Of a stretch of 64,000 nucleotides of DNA, positions 13,442 through 25,900 are shown piece after piece. The notes beneath the pieces were generated by a model. The model saw only the letters and a program-made list of their open reading frames with translations. It ran no database searches and was not told the origin of the DNA. The position numbers and the translations under genes are program-made. This stretch comes from Morella rubra (lineage: Eukaryota; Streptophyta; Magnoliopsida; Fagales; Myricaceae), in contig CM025855.1 in NCBI GenBank assembly GCA_003952965.2, positions 24,233,469-24,297,468 of the forward strand, given 5' to 3'. Numbering within the stretch: position 1 is the first letter of the stretch; each line of letters begins with the position of its first letter.

Positions 13442-16400
13442 ATGGCGGCGGCTTCATCTTCGGTATCCAAGTCCCTTAAAGAATATCTAAAAAGATACGA
13501 GAGCAAAGAGGAAGAAGAGAACAAAAAGAAGAAGAAGAAAAAAAGGTGGTCCACAGTAAACCAGATTCAAGGGGTGTCTTAGTCGTTGATGAAGATCCAG
13601 TTTGGCAGAAACCCGTCAATCTTGAAGAGGAAAACGAAAATGATTCTGCTGGTAAAATTAGCTACATTGTTTTTTTCTCGAATGTTGTGTTTCCATTTCA
13701 AGTTAAGGGTGTTGTTATCTTACAATGAACATGTTTTGTCATTTTATGTAGATGAAGAGAAGCCGCAAGTTGATGAGGACATTGAGGTCAAGCGGATGAG
13801 AAGGCTGGAACAATTGAGGGCTATGCGTGCATATAATGCCATATCAGAAGACGGAAGTGGTTGGGTTTCACTCTCCCCAAAACACGTGAATTCTGATATG
13901 TCCCCACCACGTAAGCAGAGGTGGCAGAGTGACACACCTTCAATGGAAGCTGAATTGAACCCATTGCATTCCAGCAGAGAGAACGCCAATTTGTCACCTC
14001 CAAGGCAGCCGCCTAAGCACCACAGTACTCAATCACCTGAACTTGACATGAAACACGCATATTCCACAGGACTGAACTCCGATATGTCTCCACCTCGTAA
14101 GCAAAGGGTTTGGAATGATACAGCTCCACCAGAACCTAGAGCAAAGGCTTCAGTTTCTGGAAAAGAAGATTCTGATTTGTCACCTCCACGGCAGCGGCAG
14201 AGAGGTCTCCACACACCATTAACTGAATCTGATGTAAAGCTTCCACATTTTTCCATCCTGAATTCTAATCTTTCTCCATCTCAACGACTTCAACAATTGG
14301 CAGGTAATGATAGCAGGAACCACAAGGCAACTGCCTTTCCTCGTCATGGTTCGCTAAATCACGATGACTTCCGTGTTTCCCTGGAGTCCGATCTTTCACC
14401 CCAAAGGACAAGCAGGGAGGATGTTGGGAGACATGGGACGCCCGATCTTTCCCCTCCACGAAGGCGTGGAACTGAAACTGGTTCTTCACATGCAACTTTG
14501 CTTCCGGATCTTTCTCCACCGAGGAAAAGCAGAAAGGAAGCTGCTGGGAAAGAGCAACAAAAAACTGGTCTGCTTTCTGGCAAAGATATTAGTGAAGAAA
14601 TTGCTAGAACTAAAAAGAATGATTGGCTGAGGTAAACATTACTCTATGTTGTTGAAGTTCCGAATTTATTTTTGAATATGCTCTATTGAAATCACGTTCC
14701 TGGTTGATAAATGGTGTTTTCCATCTTTATGAGCCTCTATAACATATTATACCTGTCTCATATGCACATTTACAACAATCAACAGTGTGCTTAACTACAG
14801 ATTTTAGGATTGTATTTTACATCTTGCTGTAGGGATTTTTCCTCTCTTCTGTAGCTAGCAATGACATCGTACCTAAAGTAAACACACTTCTAGTGTCCTC
14901 GTGGTCCAATGGTGAATCAACCCAATTCTATAGTTGGGTTTTTTCGTGATGAGAATGGATGCGACTGTGGATAATTTCCTGTTTACCATGGTTAGCACAG
15001 GGGCTCAGGTAGATGTAGCCATTCTAGGAAGCTTCACAGGCTGTATGGACTCCTACTTCAGGTTTCCATGAGGCTGCATAAATGATCTTGTTTGATAGTT
15101 GCCATGTCCAGGTTTAAGCTAGGTAGTTTCTGTAATGTCGAAATCGGGTTCTGTCTATAAAGGGGAAACTAGGGAAGTTTGTTTTTGTTTTCTCCCGCCC
15201 AAGGGCCTATAGAAGTAGAGATAACAGAGTAGAATCTGTGTTGACTTTTGTCTAGGTGTGTACATGCATAGGATTTATCTCGAAAGGTCACAATTTACAA
15301 TCTGCACGATATGTAAGGCCTATTTCTTCTACCAGTATGTGATTAGTTCCGTATTAGAATTTTGGTCCATCCTCTTTTAATGTCTGTGTTTTGGTGGGCA
15401 CAGGGGATAGAGTTATTGCATAAAAGTATTAATAGAGAGTATTAGTATGGTTGATCTTCTCAAAAGCTTTGGTACGGTAAATAAATGAGTGGTTTCTCAT
15501 TTCTGATGCTTATTCCTCGATGTAGGTTTAAGGAGATGGATCCTTCTATAAGTGGTCGAGGTGCAGAACCTGTATATCGTGATCGGATAAAAGGTTAACA
15601 AAAGTCATTTTCTAAACTTTTAATCTCGTGTCTTTTTTTGTGCTGCTTACATGCTTTGCTGAGTCTCACTCATCAATGCTGCAGGAGAACGTATATCAAA
15701 GGAAGAATTCTTGAAATCAAGGCAGAAAGTAAAAGTAGAAGAGAAGCCCAAGGTACTTCAGAATAAAACCTTAAACCTGACATGCCCTGACATGCCCTAG
15801 TATTGGTATAGCGAGTCATGTTTGACCTGGAAAAAATGTCATGATCAGACTCCATAGGAAGTTATTATGTACTGAAATTGATAGAATTGAGCATTTGTAC
15901 TTAGCGTTCTTGTGGCTGTTATTTATTGCCACCCTCTTCATCATGTTCATCATTTGAGTTTAAAGCTTCTCTACTTGAAGGAAAATGTTACCCGTTTTCA
16001 TTTAGTAGAAGAGTCAATGTTCAAGTTCTCTGAATATTTTTCAGGAGAAGAAGTTGGAATGGGGTAAGGGCTTGGCTCAAAAGCGGGAAGCTGAAGCTAA
16101 GCTGCAGGAATTGGAACTTGAAAAGGAGAAACCATTTGCGCGAACCAGGTAAAACTGAGGTGCCAGATATCAAGGTGTAATTTCTTTTGATGATACTGTG
16201 TTTTATATTCCAAATGGCCGAAGTCACACATTTAGGGATCTTGTTGACTCTGTTTAGACAATCTTGTACTGGGGGGAAGTCATGGTAATTGGTTTTTGAG
16301 CCAGTGCTAATGTAATTGAGCACAATGAGTGGTGTGCACATATGGGTCAGGGGTCTGTTTCTCCATCGTGCCATAATAAGTTCAGTTTCACACTGGCATA

Positions 16401-17553
16401 GTGATAGTCAAACGGATTGTGCTGTTTAGTGGTTCTGCATTCAATCTGCTAGACTCACCAAAGGGTTTCGTGGAAATTAGCCATGAAATTACCTACGTCC
16501 TTTTCTTCTTTTTAATAAAATAAAGGTTTGGGAGAAAGAAGAAGCATGGCATGAGATTCAAGGACAGTGCAAATTTGAGTTTGTTATTGATGGTTGAGCC
16601 TGCCTCCCATTTTTTTGTCTCTTCTTTATGACACAACTGATAGGCATTTGTGTTTGAAGTTCATTCCAGGTATAAGCTCCTTTACTTGTAGTAGATTGCT
16701 TTTGTAAATGAAAGAAAGGTTCTAAGTCCTCTACTTTGATGATTTGTGTATTGACCGTGCTTCGCTTCAGGGCACCGTCTCTTCTGTTTAATAAAGGCGC
16801 TATATGATATTCTGTTTCTTGTCTTCCTATGTCTACACCTCGTGGCTAGCAGGAATTAATAGATCTATTCTCTGTTGCAGAGATGATCCTGAACTGGATA
16901 AAATGCTGAAGGACAGGCTAAGATGGGGTGATCCCATGGCACATTTGGTGAAGGCAAGTAATTAATTGACTTGCTTATTTCTGTTGTTTACTTGATAAAA
17001 AAAAAAAAAAAGGATGTTATCCTGAGTCAACATATGCCTCTGACATGTTGCAGAAGAAGCATCCTGAACTGGCTCTCCCAAACCTAGGGCAAAGCGAGAA
17101 GATGATGGAATCAGGTTTCATAGTTCCGCAGGACATTCCTGATCATAGCTGGTTAAAAAGAGGATTAGATGCTGCACCAAATCGGTATGGTATAAGGCCA
17201 GGAAGACATTGGGATGGAGTTGACCGTAGTAATGGTTGGTTCACCTCTATCATCTCTCAATTGGATATTTCTTATATACTTCCTAGAGAAGCTATGGATT
17301 TTGGTTTGGGCATCTTTCAATGTATCATAATGTCGGGGTGCTAGTCGTGGATATTTGTAGGGAATTTGGCCACAGGAAGATTTGTGCGCTCGGAGAAGTA
17401 TGGGGCCAAAGAATGAAGTATTGAGTTATTGAACTGATGAATTTCTCCTGTTTTCTGCATCCTGCAGGATTTGAGAAGGAAATGTTCAAAAGGAAGAATG
17501 AGAAACGAGCTACAGAAATGGAAGCATATCTGTGGTCCGTGTCTGATATGTGA
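13442..17553 (+). CDS. BUD13: BUD13 / CWC26 splicing factor (RES complex), with apparent exon-1 frameshift
   Basis: Subunit of the RES (retention and splicing) complex, which binds the activated spliceosome together with Snu17 and Pml1. Eight exons: 13442-13651, 13752-14631, 15526-15593, 15685-15752, 16045-16148, 16881-16953, 17054-17234, 17468-17553. The start encodes [12 protein letters not shown], a Lys-rich stretch, then [10 protein letters not shown]. Exon 2 carries eight degenerate S-D/N-M/L-S-P-P-R repeats. The C-terminus holds the diagnostic BUD13 block [20 protein letters not shown] and ends WSVSDM. The total is 1670 nt, one short of a multiple of three: the reading frame changes in the A/G-rich Lys run around 13535-13547. 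If that base is a sequence error, the protein has about 556 residues. Intron 6 uses a GC donor (GTGAAG|GCAAGT). Confidence 0.9.
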
Positions 17554-18348
17554 CTTGAAGTGTGTAAAGAGAGAAGATTCCAATATGCATTGATTTGTTT
17601 TCTGGAAAGGCGCCGTGGAATTTCAGAACCGGACTGGAAGCGTTTGTATAAATGTACTTGGTTTGCTGTTAGAGTTTTGGTAATTGTTCAACGGCAGCTT
17701 TCTTCATTGCCAGTGGAAATTGTGTCCTCCATGATGCTTAAATTCCAGGTCTGCAGAGATGTGATACTGATCCAGGTAGTTTTGTCGCCTGCACTGTGGA
17801 TTACAACACCTTCATCAAGCATGCAGGCATACTGTCTAATGCTCCGAATGCTGGGTATATCTTGTTGTGGAGTTGTTGCAAAGAGGCGAAGATTTGTATA
17901 GCTTCTACCTGTGTCCCCAACCCCATATGGCTAATGGTGAAATTGAAAGATCTGAAAATTTTGGACAATTTTCTGCTACTTGAAAGCTGATTTGACTATT
18001 GGTAATTTTCTTATGATTTGTACTAGTATAGTACGAATTTTAGGTCATAAAAAAAAAAAAAAATCATATCCTCTCTTTTGTTTTTCTTCCTGGACCGACA
18101 CTGATCAGTATAGCTTCCCAGCTGGAAATGAATCAAATTGTGTAGTCTTTGTAGACATAGGAACACCAAAAAATGTGTTTCTTGGAGCCATAACATGCAA
18201 ATTCCTTCTCATCTGCGTTCAATTATAAGTACACAGAATTGTAATATTGAGCAATCAAATGTTGGATGTATTGCACGAGGCTACAATATGGCATTCAGAC
18301 TTTGGGGCTACGAGGGATTGGATCCTTACGTAGATATTCCTCCGCATA
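17554..18348. other. BUD13 3' UTR and flank
   Basis: No gene found. The sequence directly after the BUD13 stop should be its 3' UTR. A 15-A run at 18049-18063 and short shadow ORFs are the only other features. The stretch ends at the left target duplication of the next transposon. Confidence 0.5.
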
Positions 18349-19922
18349 TTTTGTAGGCTTAAATGCAACTACATTCTTTTTAATATGGGAATGTTGTAAA
18401 TATGTCCTTGGGTAACAAAAGTTATTTTTAAATCCTGTAATAATGTTCTCGTTAAACTTATATCCTTTTGTCAGTCCATGTTAAAAAAACTAACTGAACC
18501 TGGTGACATAGCAAGCATAAGCCACATAAGCAATGTCCAGTCATTTTTATAAAGTTCAATCAACACCTAGTAACTTGAAAAAGTCACGTGGCAATGTAAA
18601 TAAATTTTCTTCCCCGTACTCAAAAACTAAACGGTGTTGTATACCCACGAACCCGTAAGTAATCTCCCCTCATCACCCCCTTACGAGAAACTGGGGATTA
18701 CTGATAAATCCCGAACCCTAACCCGTTCCCAAATTTCTGTCTCAATTTATCTCCTTGTCTGTAGCCGATTTAGCAGAATTCATGTACGGAGATCATAGGG
18801 ACGTGGAGAAAGCATAGAGTTGTTCTGGAATCAGGAGATGTTTTGATCTTTGGTGGCAAATCTAGACATATTTTCACGATGTGCGATCCATCATACCGAA
18901 GTCAGCTCCCAAAGCCTTGCTGGAAGAAACTAGTCTTCGTCCTGGCCGTCTAAACCTTACTTTCAGACAGTTTTGAAAAACAAATTTCGGTGTAATCCAA
19001 AGGCCAGGCTTTTGCTTGAATTGAGTCTCTGTATAAGATATTTTAGCATCACAGTACAGTGATTAAGATTTTGACATATTGATACGATTGGGTTTTGTTA
19101 CGATTGCCATGTTATTGCATTCATTGTTTACTGATGTTGAGCTAATGGAGCCCATCCGCGTTTCATTTCCTAGTTGTGGACACTGAACTCTATGTAGGAT
19201 TGGATACAAGGAACGTGCAGAGCTGTGTCTCTGTAAAATTTCACTTGTCATTTTCACTCATGTCCAATTTCCAGTTGCTTTCACTCATCCATGGTGAAGT
19301 TAGTCTCTAGACGCTTCCGTTTGGTGCTGCAACTATTTCTTTGGTTCCATGCTCTCTCTCTCTCTCTCTCGATTAACACAATCAGTCTTTGAAATTTGGG
19401 AACGGGTTAGGGTTTGAAATTTATTAGTAATATCCAGTTTCTCGCAAGGGAAAGATGGAGGAGATTACTTACAAGTTCGTAAATATACGACACCGTTTAA
19501 TTTTGAATACAGTAAAAAAAATTTATTTAGTAACTTTTTTCGAGTGATTAGCAATGCATTTATTAAGCAAAAATTTATTACTTTTATCAAACACATTTAA
19601 AAGTTTTAATTTTATTTTTATCATTTATTTATCAATCATAATACCACCTATTTTTTAATACCCACACAAAATAATATTAAATTTTAAAAACAAACGTGCT
19701 GTAGATGTTAATTGAGCTTTATAAAAATGATTAGACATTATATACGTGGCTTATACTTGTCACATTATCAGATTTCAGTTATTTTTTTTAACTGAAACTG
19801 ACGGAAAAATATAGATTTAACGGGAGCATTACTACAGGTATTAAAAAATAACTTCTGTTACTTTAGAACCATATTTATAATATTTCCATACCACAAAGAC
19901 TGGTGCATTTAAGCCTATTTTG
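18349..19922. mobile_element. TIR transposon with long inverted arms carrying a host gene fragment
   Basis: Two long inverted arms, 18354-18743 and about 19390-19917, begin with TAGGCTTAAATGCA and end with its complement. They match along most of their length (for example AACCCGTTCCCAAATTT against AAATTTGGGAACGGGTT). The right arm is longer because of an AT-rich insertion of about 150 bp (roughly 19540-19694). TTTTG directly flanks both ends (18349-18353 and 19918-19922), a possible 5-bp target duplication. No transposase is encoded. The centre contains the ALKBH-like fragment listed next and a CT microsatellite (about 19351-19370). Long arms suggest a Mutator-like (Pack-MULE) or similar non-autonomous element; the 5-bp duplication is not typical of MULEs, so the superfamily is open. 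Confidence 0.75.
18765..18976 (+). pseudogene. Captured fragment of an ALKBH1-type 2-oxoglutarate/Fe(II) dioxygenase gene
   Basis: Reads, with two frame changes, as the C-terminal catalytic part of the plant AlkB homologue 1 family. It shows ADLAEFMYGDHRDVEKA, then VVLESGDVLIFGGKSRHIF, then SIIPKSAPKALLEETSLRPG and RLNLTFRQF followed by a stop. In intact family members the GKSRH histidine and the R-x-N-L-T-F-R motif contribute to iron and 2-oxoglutarate binding. The fragment starts just after a perfect intron acceptor (CTTGTCTGTAG), so the element captured genomic DNA rather than mRNA. One in-frame stop after VEKA and a missing base near the HIF motif make it non-coding. It lies between the arms of the TIR element. 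Confidence 0.8.
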
Positions 19923-20110
19923 TTCTCCTATCTAACCTCGACCGTGGGTTTACGCCGCCTGGTTAAAATCTAACTTCGGGGGCCCCAACGCAGAGGACTT
20001 TCGGTTGCTTTGTTTCGTAGGCTTCAGACTTCCTAGATCCCAGGATTTGTGTGGATGTGAAGAACGCAGCACCGAGCACGTCTCTCTTGCTTACGTGAGC
20101 GACTACGTCC

Positions 20111-20550
20111 TTTTTTTTTTTTTTTCTTTTTCCCTCGCAAAACTGCAAATCACGTTTATAGTATTATAATAAGTACAAATACAAGAAACAGAACAGTTCA
20201 TGGTGGGTCAGTGCCACCGTACTGCCAAATAGAATTAAACAAATAGGAAGGAATGTGATCACTAAACTGTGTGGTCACGGACCATTGCGCTAGTCTATGC
20301 GCCAACGAGTTCTCGACTCGTGTAATTTTTGTAGCCGTCCAAGAGTGCTGCCAAGCTTCAGCTTTGGCCTTTGAGCGGATCTGTGATATCATAGTGGAAC
20401 GTGCAGCAAGAATAGTGTTTGAGGGATCCAAGCCCCTTGTGGCAGCAAGAATACGTCCTTTAGCTTTGATGAAATGGAAAATGGAAAAATCTGTGGAGCT
20501 GCTCTCCCCACTGCACGTGCAACACACAGAGTAAGTGCACATATGAAGTA
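20111..20550 (-). mobile_element. 5'-truncated LINE end: RNase H-like segment with A-tail
   Basis: On the minus strand about 110 codons read as the C-terminal RNase H-like (RVT_3) domain common at the end of plant LINE ORF2: RSKAKAEAWQHSWTATKI, then VENSLAHRLAQWSV and FSDHIPSYLFNSIWQ. About 70 bases downstream (minus sense) is a run of 15 A (20111-20125 as T), as expected for a LINE tail. The 5' end is cut by a MITE at 20551. I did not find an unambiguous target duplication. Confidence 0.7.
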
Positions 20551-20721
20551 GGTGTTTGAGTATCAAATATTTGATTATAGTCTAATAAAATAATTTTTTT
20601 AATTTAATCATTATTTTTTATTAAAAATAAATATAACAAATTTATTCAAATTTTCTCTTTAATTTTTATATATTAAGAATTTGACAGGTAGAACTCCTCA
20701 AAATTTTTCGAGCCACACACC
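20551..20721. mobile_element. MITE related to the one in ABC4
   Basis: About 170 bp, very AT-rich, with imperfect inverted ends: GGTGTTTGAGTATCAAATATTTG on the left and CTCAAAATTTTTCGAGCCACACACC on the right (each given here only to show the pairing of GGTGT with ACACC). The interior resembles 7869-8163. Flanking TA on both sides may be the target duplication. Confidence 0.5.
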
Positions 20722-21046
20722 TAAAAAACAATAATAAAAAAACGAATTTTTTAGTTTTTTAAATAAGTAAATAGATTCCGTGCGTCATTTGGCTTTGTTG
20801 ATGGCAAATCCTGTGTATTTGTCCTCCTACCTTGTTCTGTGGCAATTCTCAAAGTCAAGGTTTGTATTCCTAGTCAAGACCGAATAGTTTGTCTCTTCTT
20901 GCCGGATGCAACATGGGCCCTTGGTGGGACCCATATCCCATAAATTAGCTCTGTACCGTCCAATCTCAGACATGAAGCACGTGACCTTAAAGCATGGAAT
21001 ACCACGCAAAATCCCGAGCTTCAAGATCTTTAGTACCTCATTTACA

Positions 21047-21237
21047 GGGGCGCTTGTTTACTGAAATTTTAAAAAATATTTTTAAAATTTTAAAAATTTT
21101 AAGAATGTTAAAATTATTGAAGTTTGTAAAAAATATGAAATATATGTGTAAAAGTGTGAAGTTTATTAAAATTTATGAAATATATTTAATGTGGTGAAAA
21201 TTTTAAATTTTTAAAAAATTAGGCAAACAAACGCTCC
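21047..21237. mobile_element. hAT-like MITE
   Basis: A 190-bp AT-rich element whose ends are inverted: GGGGCGCTTGTTTACT on the left, and GGCAAACAAACGCTCC on the right, which is the complement of GGAGCGTTTGTTTGCC. The interior is runs of A/T (AAATTTTAAAA) and is itself partly self-complementary. No clear 8-bp target duplication was found. Confidence 0.6.
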
Positions 21238-22987
21238 ATAATATTCAACGATTAATTTTTGTTTTCTTCTTTTAACGTTTAATTTAGTACAGGTATATTG
21301 TCTTGTACTATTATTAATGTGAGCGATTTGTCCTATTCTCAATTTGGATGCCAACTAAGCCCACATGATTCAAACCTCCAACAACCGGTATAGCACGTGT
21401 TTATGTCGAGACAACCTCTAAAAATTCAGATAATCTGCTGGTAATTAGAAAAAACGAAGAATCTTCTCTCTCCTATCTCAGAACTCACCGATTAGTGAAG
21501 AACAATAGCATTCATGCATGCATGTGATATGAATATTATTTCACCTGCTCCAAATTCACATTTATGGTTAAGGATCCCGACTCCTGAGAACGTACCTAAG
21601 CTGGCGGACTTCATTTAACGTTTCCACCTGCTCCAAATTAACCATTTATGGATCCTGAAAAATAAGTTGGCAGTTAGCTGTGGGTTTCATTTAGGGTTGT
21701 TTCTGACTAACCGGCCTGGAAAATCCTAATAAAAAAAATTAAAAAAACAAAGAAACCCGAAGAGAAGCTTCTAACAGATCTGGGGATTCGACCACTGCGA
21801 ATCCAATTAAAAGGCAGTCCCACACTCGTCATAAATTAAGATTTTTTATAATTTTTTATATAAATAACGTAATATAATTTAAAAAAAGATAGATAAAATC
21901 TCACTATAAAGTTCATGTTATCGAAAATTTTAAATAAATAAAATAATTAAATGATACGAAATTGACCTACTATATCTATTGTTTCTAAATTGTACTAAAA
22001 AATTCTAAGCATCCTGATACAGATGGAGATTCAAAAATCCCATGGTATTTATTTTTGGTAAGGACTGGTCCCACATCATTCAAGTTACATGGATGCCTAT
22101 TTTGACAATTTACCAATAAGTGGACAAAGTAGATTTTTTTGCTGTACTCGTTATTGTGGGCTAAAGTTGTAAATCTCCCACCAACTACTATCATTATTTA
22201 ACCTTCAATCACGGGTCTAAAAAATCTACATCTACCATAATATTTTATACTATTTTTTTTTTACAAAATTCAAAAAAATTCAAATTTTCTTAATTTTTAC
22301 CACATTTCTAAAAATTTCCAGAATTTTTGGGCCTGCATATGGCGAAATCTCCCTATAAGAAAGGATCGGTTAGGCCACCAGCTTATATAACATGCTATAT
22401 ACTTCACTAATATTTTTCGGACTAATTAAGAGAAGACACTCTATATTCAATAATTCAAGTTCAAGGAAGTTGAGCTTTAGCTGATATTACGAGGAGTAAG
22501 TTGCTCACCTTGTGAAGATGTTTCAAAAAAATATTAATTATTTTTAAAAGAAAAAAGAAAAATAAAAGAATAAGCATTTTTTTTTCTTCCGTCAAAATGG
22601 TGATTTTTCTTTCCCAAGCTCTCAACAAATTGAGAAAAATACAAAATAAAAATAGTATGGATGAACGAAGATAAGCGGCTGAATTCTAATTTTTCTTAAA
22701 TACTACTGTTCCAAGTACCCTGACGAAATAGATTTTCGTACGGAACCATATAGGTGTCTCCAGGTATTAAATTTTAAGTGGGAATCGGTCGGATGTCAGT
22801 ACCATGTCACATCCGAACCCGTGAAACACAAGCTCTTGCGTACTAAGCTCTCTTACCATCTCACAAGCACGGCCTTTAAGTAACGAGCTCTCTTGATCAG
22901 TCTTATAAGCAGCAACGCTCAAAAGCCAAACCTCCTCTCTCGCTAGCTAGCTCCCTCTACCTCCCACGGGAGCACAAATATTTGGCC
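21238..22987. promoter_or_regulatory. Upstream region of the ABCG gene
   Basis: No gene. AT-rich DNA; TTATAAGC at 22903-22910 lies about 80 bases upstream of the chosen ATG and could be a TATA-type element, followed by CT-rich leader sequence (TCCTCTCTCGCTAGC). I see no other interpretable signal. Confidence 0.35.
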
Positions 22988-25900
22988 ATGACTTCCGTTG
23001 TTGATCCAAATACCAGTGATCATGAAACTAACCTAACCTTAGCGACTCTATTTTCTACATCTTTAGAAGTGGAAACCGTTCATGGTAATCCAAGGCCAAG
23101 TACTAACGCAGGAGGAAGGGTTGTCAGGACTGCAGTGTCCGAGGAAGATGGAGTTTTCTTGACATGGGAGGATTTGTGGGTGACGGTTTCTAATGGAAAG
23201 AATGGTAGCAGATCAATCCTTGGGGGTGTGACTGGTTATGCTCGACCAGGGGAGCTCCTGGCCATAATGGGTCCTTCTGGTTGTGGCAAGTCCACCCTCC
23301 TAGATGCATTAGCAGGTAAATCATGGTTTGTGTTTCTAACCGAACTCGTTGATCAGACTTCTGCAACTCTCCAAGTTCCTCTTCACTCGCAATAGATGTT
23401 CCACCTTTTTTTTTTGATCTAATGCGACAAAGATATTACATACGATGTCCCTTATTTTCGCGTTCATAGGAAATATTTGTAAATCATGTCGAATCAGCAG
23501 AATTATGCGTGAGATAAGACAGAAGGAAGGAAGCAAACTAACGTAAAACCGCAGAGCTGACGAGGAACAAGTGTCTTCTAGTGCTTTCAGAATCTTTAGC
23601 TGATCTTGAGAACCAACAGGAATAATATCATGTGACCCAATTAGTCGCAATAATGCCTACCACACAAAAATTCTACCCGACAATATTGCTCTTAATTGTT
23701 GAGCCAATAAATATGTTACTAAGATCTATCGTCAAGAAGATTCAGAATGATGAGAACATGGCATTACGATTCAACAAAACCACTGCACATAGGTGTACGT
23801 AATTTATGTTTTTATGTCGCAGGGAGATTAGGTTCAAACACAAGGCAATCGGGGGATATTTTAATCAATGGCCACAAACAGGCGCTGGCTTTTGGAACTT
23901 CGGTAAGAGGAAAGTTAAAGAAAACAAATCCTTAATTTGTCAGCAAAATCTGTTTTAAATTCATCAAACAACTGCTAATTAGTTCGGCTTTATTTTTTTC
24001 TGAACTTAGGCATATGTAACGCAAGATGATATTCTGATGACAACCTTAACGGTGGGAGAAGCCGTGTACTACTCAGCTCAGCTCCAATTACCAGACTTCA
24101 TGTCCATGTCAGAGAAGAAGGAGAGAGCAGACATGATAATCAGAGAAATGGGCCTGCAGGATTCTGTCAACACTAGAATTGGTGGATGGGGAACAAAAGG
24201 GATCAGTGGCGGGCAAAAGAGAAGAGTCAGCATTTGCATAGAGATCCTAACACGCCCCAAGCTTCTTTTCCTTGACGAGCCAACAAGTGGACTTGATAGT
24301 GCAGCATCATATTATGTCATGAGCAGAATTGCAAGCCTTGATCGTATGGATGGAATTGGAAGGACTATAATTGCATCCATCCATCAACCCAGCAGTGAAG
24401 TCTTCCAACTTTTCCACAATCTTTGCCTCTTGTCGTCAGGGAGAACAGTATACTTTGGTCCTGCTTCTCAAGCAAATGAGGTAGAGTTGTAAGTTTTTTT
24501 TTTATGAAGCACATGATCATCTACTTCGCTCAGGAATATGTGACTAAACCTTCCCACTTTCACTTCACTGCAGTTTTTCGCCTCAAATGGCTTTCCCTGT
24601 CCGAGTTTCCAAAATCCATCCGATCACTTCCTCAAAACCATAAACAAGGACTTTGAAAAGGTAAGTTACTTGAAGAAGAAGTTTCGGTTATATTGAAACT
24701 CCTTGATTAGTACTTTGAGAAACTTGCTGATCATATGATCTAATGGTGGCTTAATAGCGGACATGGTTTCATGTCTCTGTACGGCCACAAAACATTCTAA
24801 GTCCTGGCGCAATTAGTTTCTGTAATCTGAAAAACAGTATCCTTAAGGATCTCACAAATCTTTTCTATATTAATTACTTGTAGGATATTGAGCAAGGTTT
24901 AGGTGGAGGAATACCCACAGAGGAAGCAATTGACAGTCTTACAAAGTCGTATAAAGCATCTGCAATTTGCCAAGAAGTTCAAAGACAAGTAGCAGAAATA
25001 TGTAAACAGGTAAATAAGCAAGCATCTAAAGCATCTTTCTAAAAAAACATAGAAAGAGAGAAAATTAATTAACGACTGAAACTTTCATTGGTTCCAAGGA
25101 TCGAGGAGCATTAGAGAATAAGAGAAGCCACGCTGGCTTTGTTACTCAGTGTCTTGTTCTCACAAGAAGGTCTCTCGTGAATATGTACCGGGATCTCGGC
25201 TACTACTGGTTGCGCCTAGCTATCTATGTCGCATTGTCTTTGGGCCTAGCGACCGTCTTCTACGATGTCGGCTTTACTTATGGATCGATTCAGGTAAGAG
25301 AGAGATAGATATTCCTTATAGTATACAAAACCCAAATTAACGTAAGAAATAGTATGCGAGCAAATTAGGACCACCCAAAATTAATCATTCTACTTCTGAT
25401 CTTTTACAGGCAAGAGGTGCACTGCTCGCGTTTGTTGCTTCATTCCTAACTTTCATGACCATCGGTGGATTCCCGTCTTTCGTGGAGGACATGAAGGTTC
25501 GTTTTGTCCGATTCATTGAAATATTAATTAATCACCTTTACGCACATATTTGTCTTCCTTGACTCTCTCCCTCTCTAGTCTCTGTGACAAAAAAAGTCGA
25601 AAAGAAGAAAATCCGGAAAAATACGAAAGAACAATGTTTCGAACTGTACTTTTGCTTGTTCAGCCATTGGCTCACCAAATCAACAGTTACCAAAGAATTC
25701 TCTTCCATTTATCCAGGTATTTGAAAGAGAAAGATTAAATGGTCATTATGGCACGAGTGCGTTTGTCATTGGCAACACATTTTCTGCTGTTCCGTACTTG
25801 CTGCTGATATCACTGATTCCCGGATCAATAGCTTATTTCCTTCCCGGACTTCAGAAAGGAGCTGAGCACTTCTTATACTTTGCTTCCGTGCTATTTGCTT

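Noticed and set aside
13744..14583. Several minus-strand frames opposite BUD13 exon 2
   Set aside because: Antisense shadows of the Ser-Pro repeat codons.
14890..14965. tRNA-like stretch (TGGTCCAATGGT, then a CAACCCA/TGGGTT stem)
   Set aside because: Lies in a BUD13 intron; no acceptor stem or B box found.
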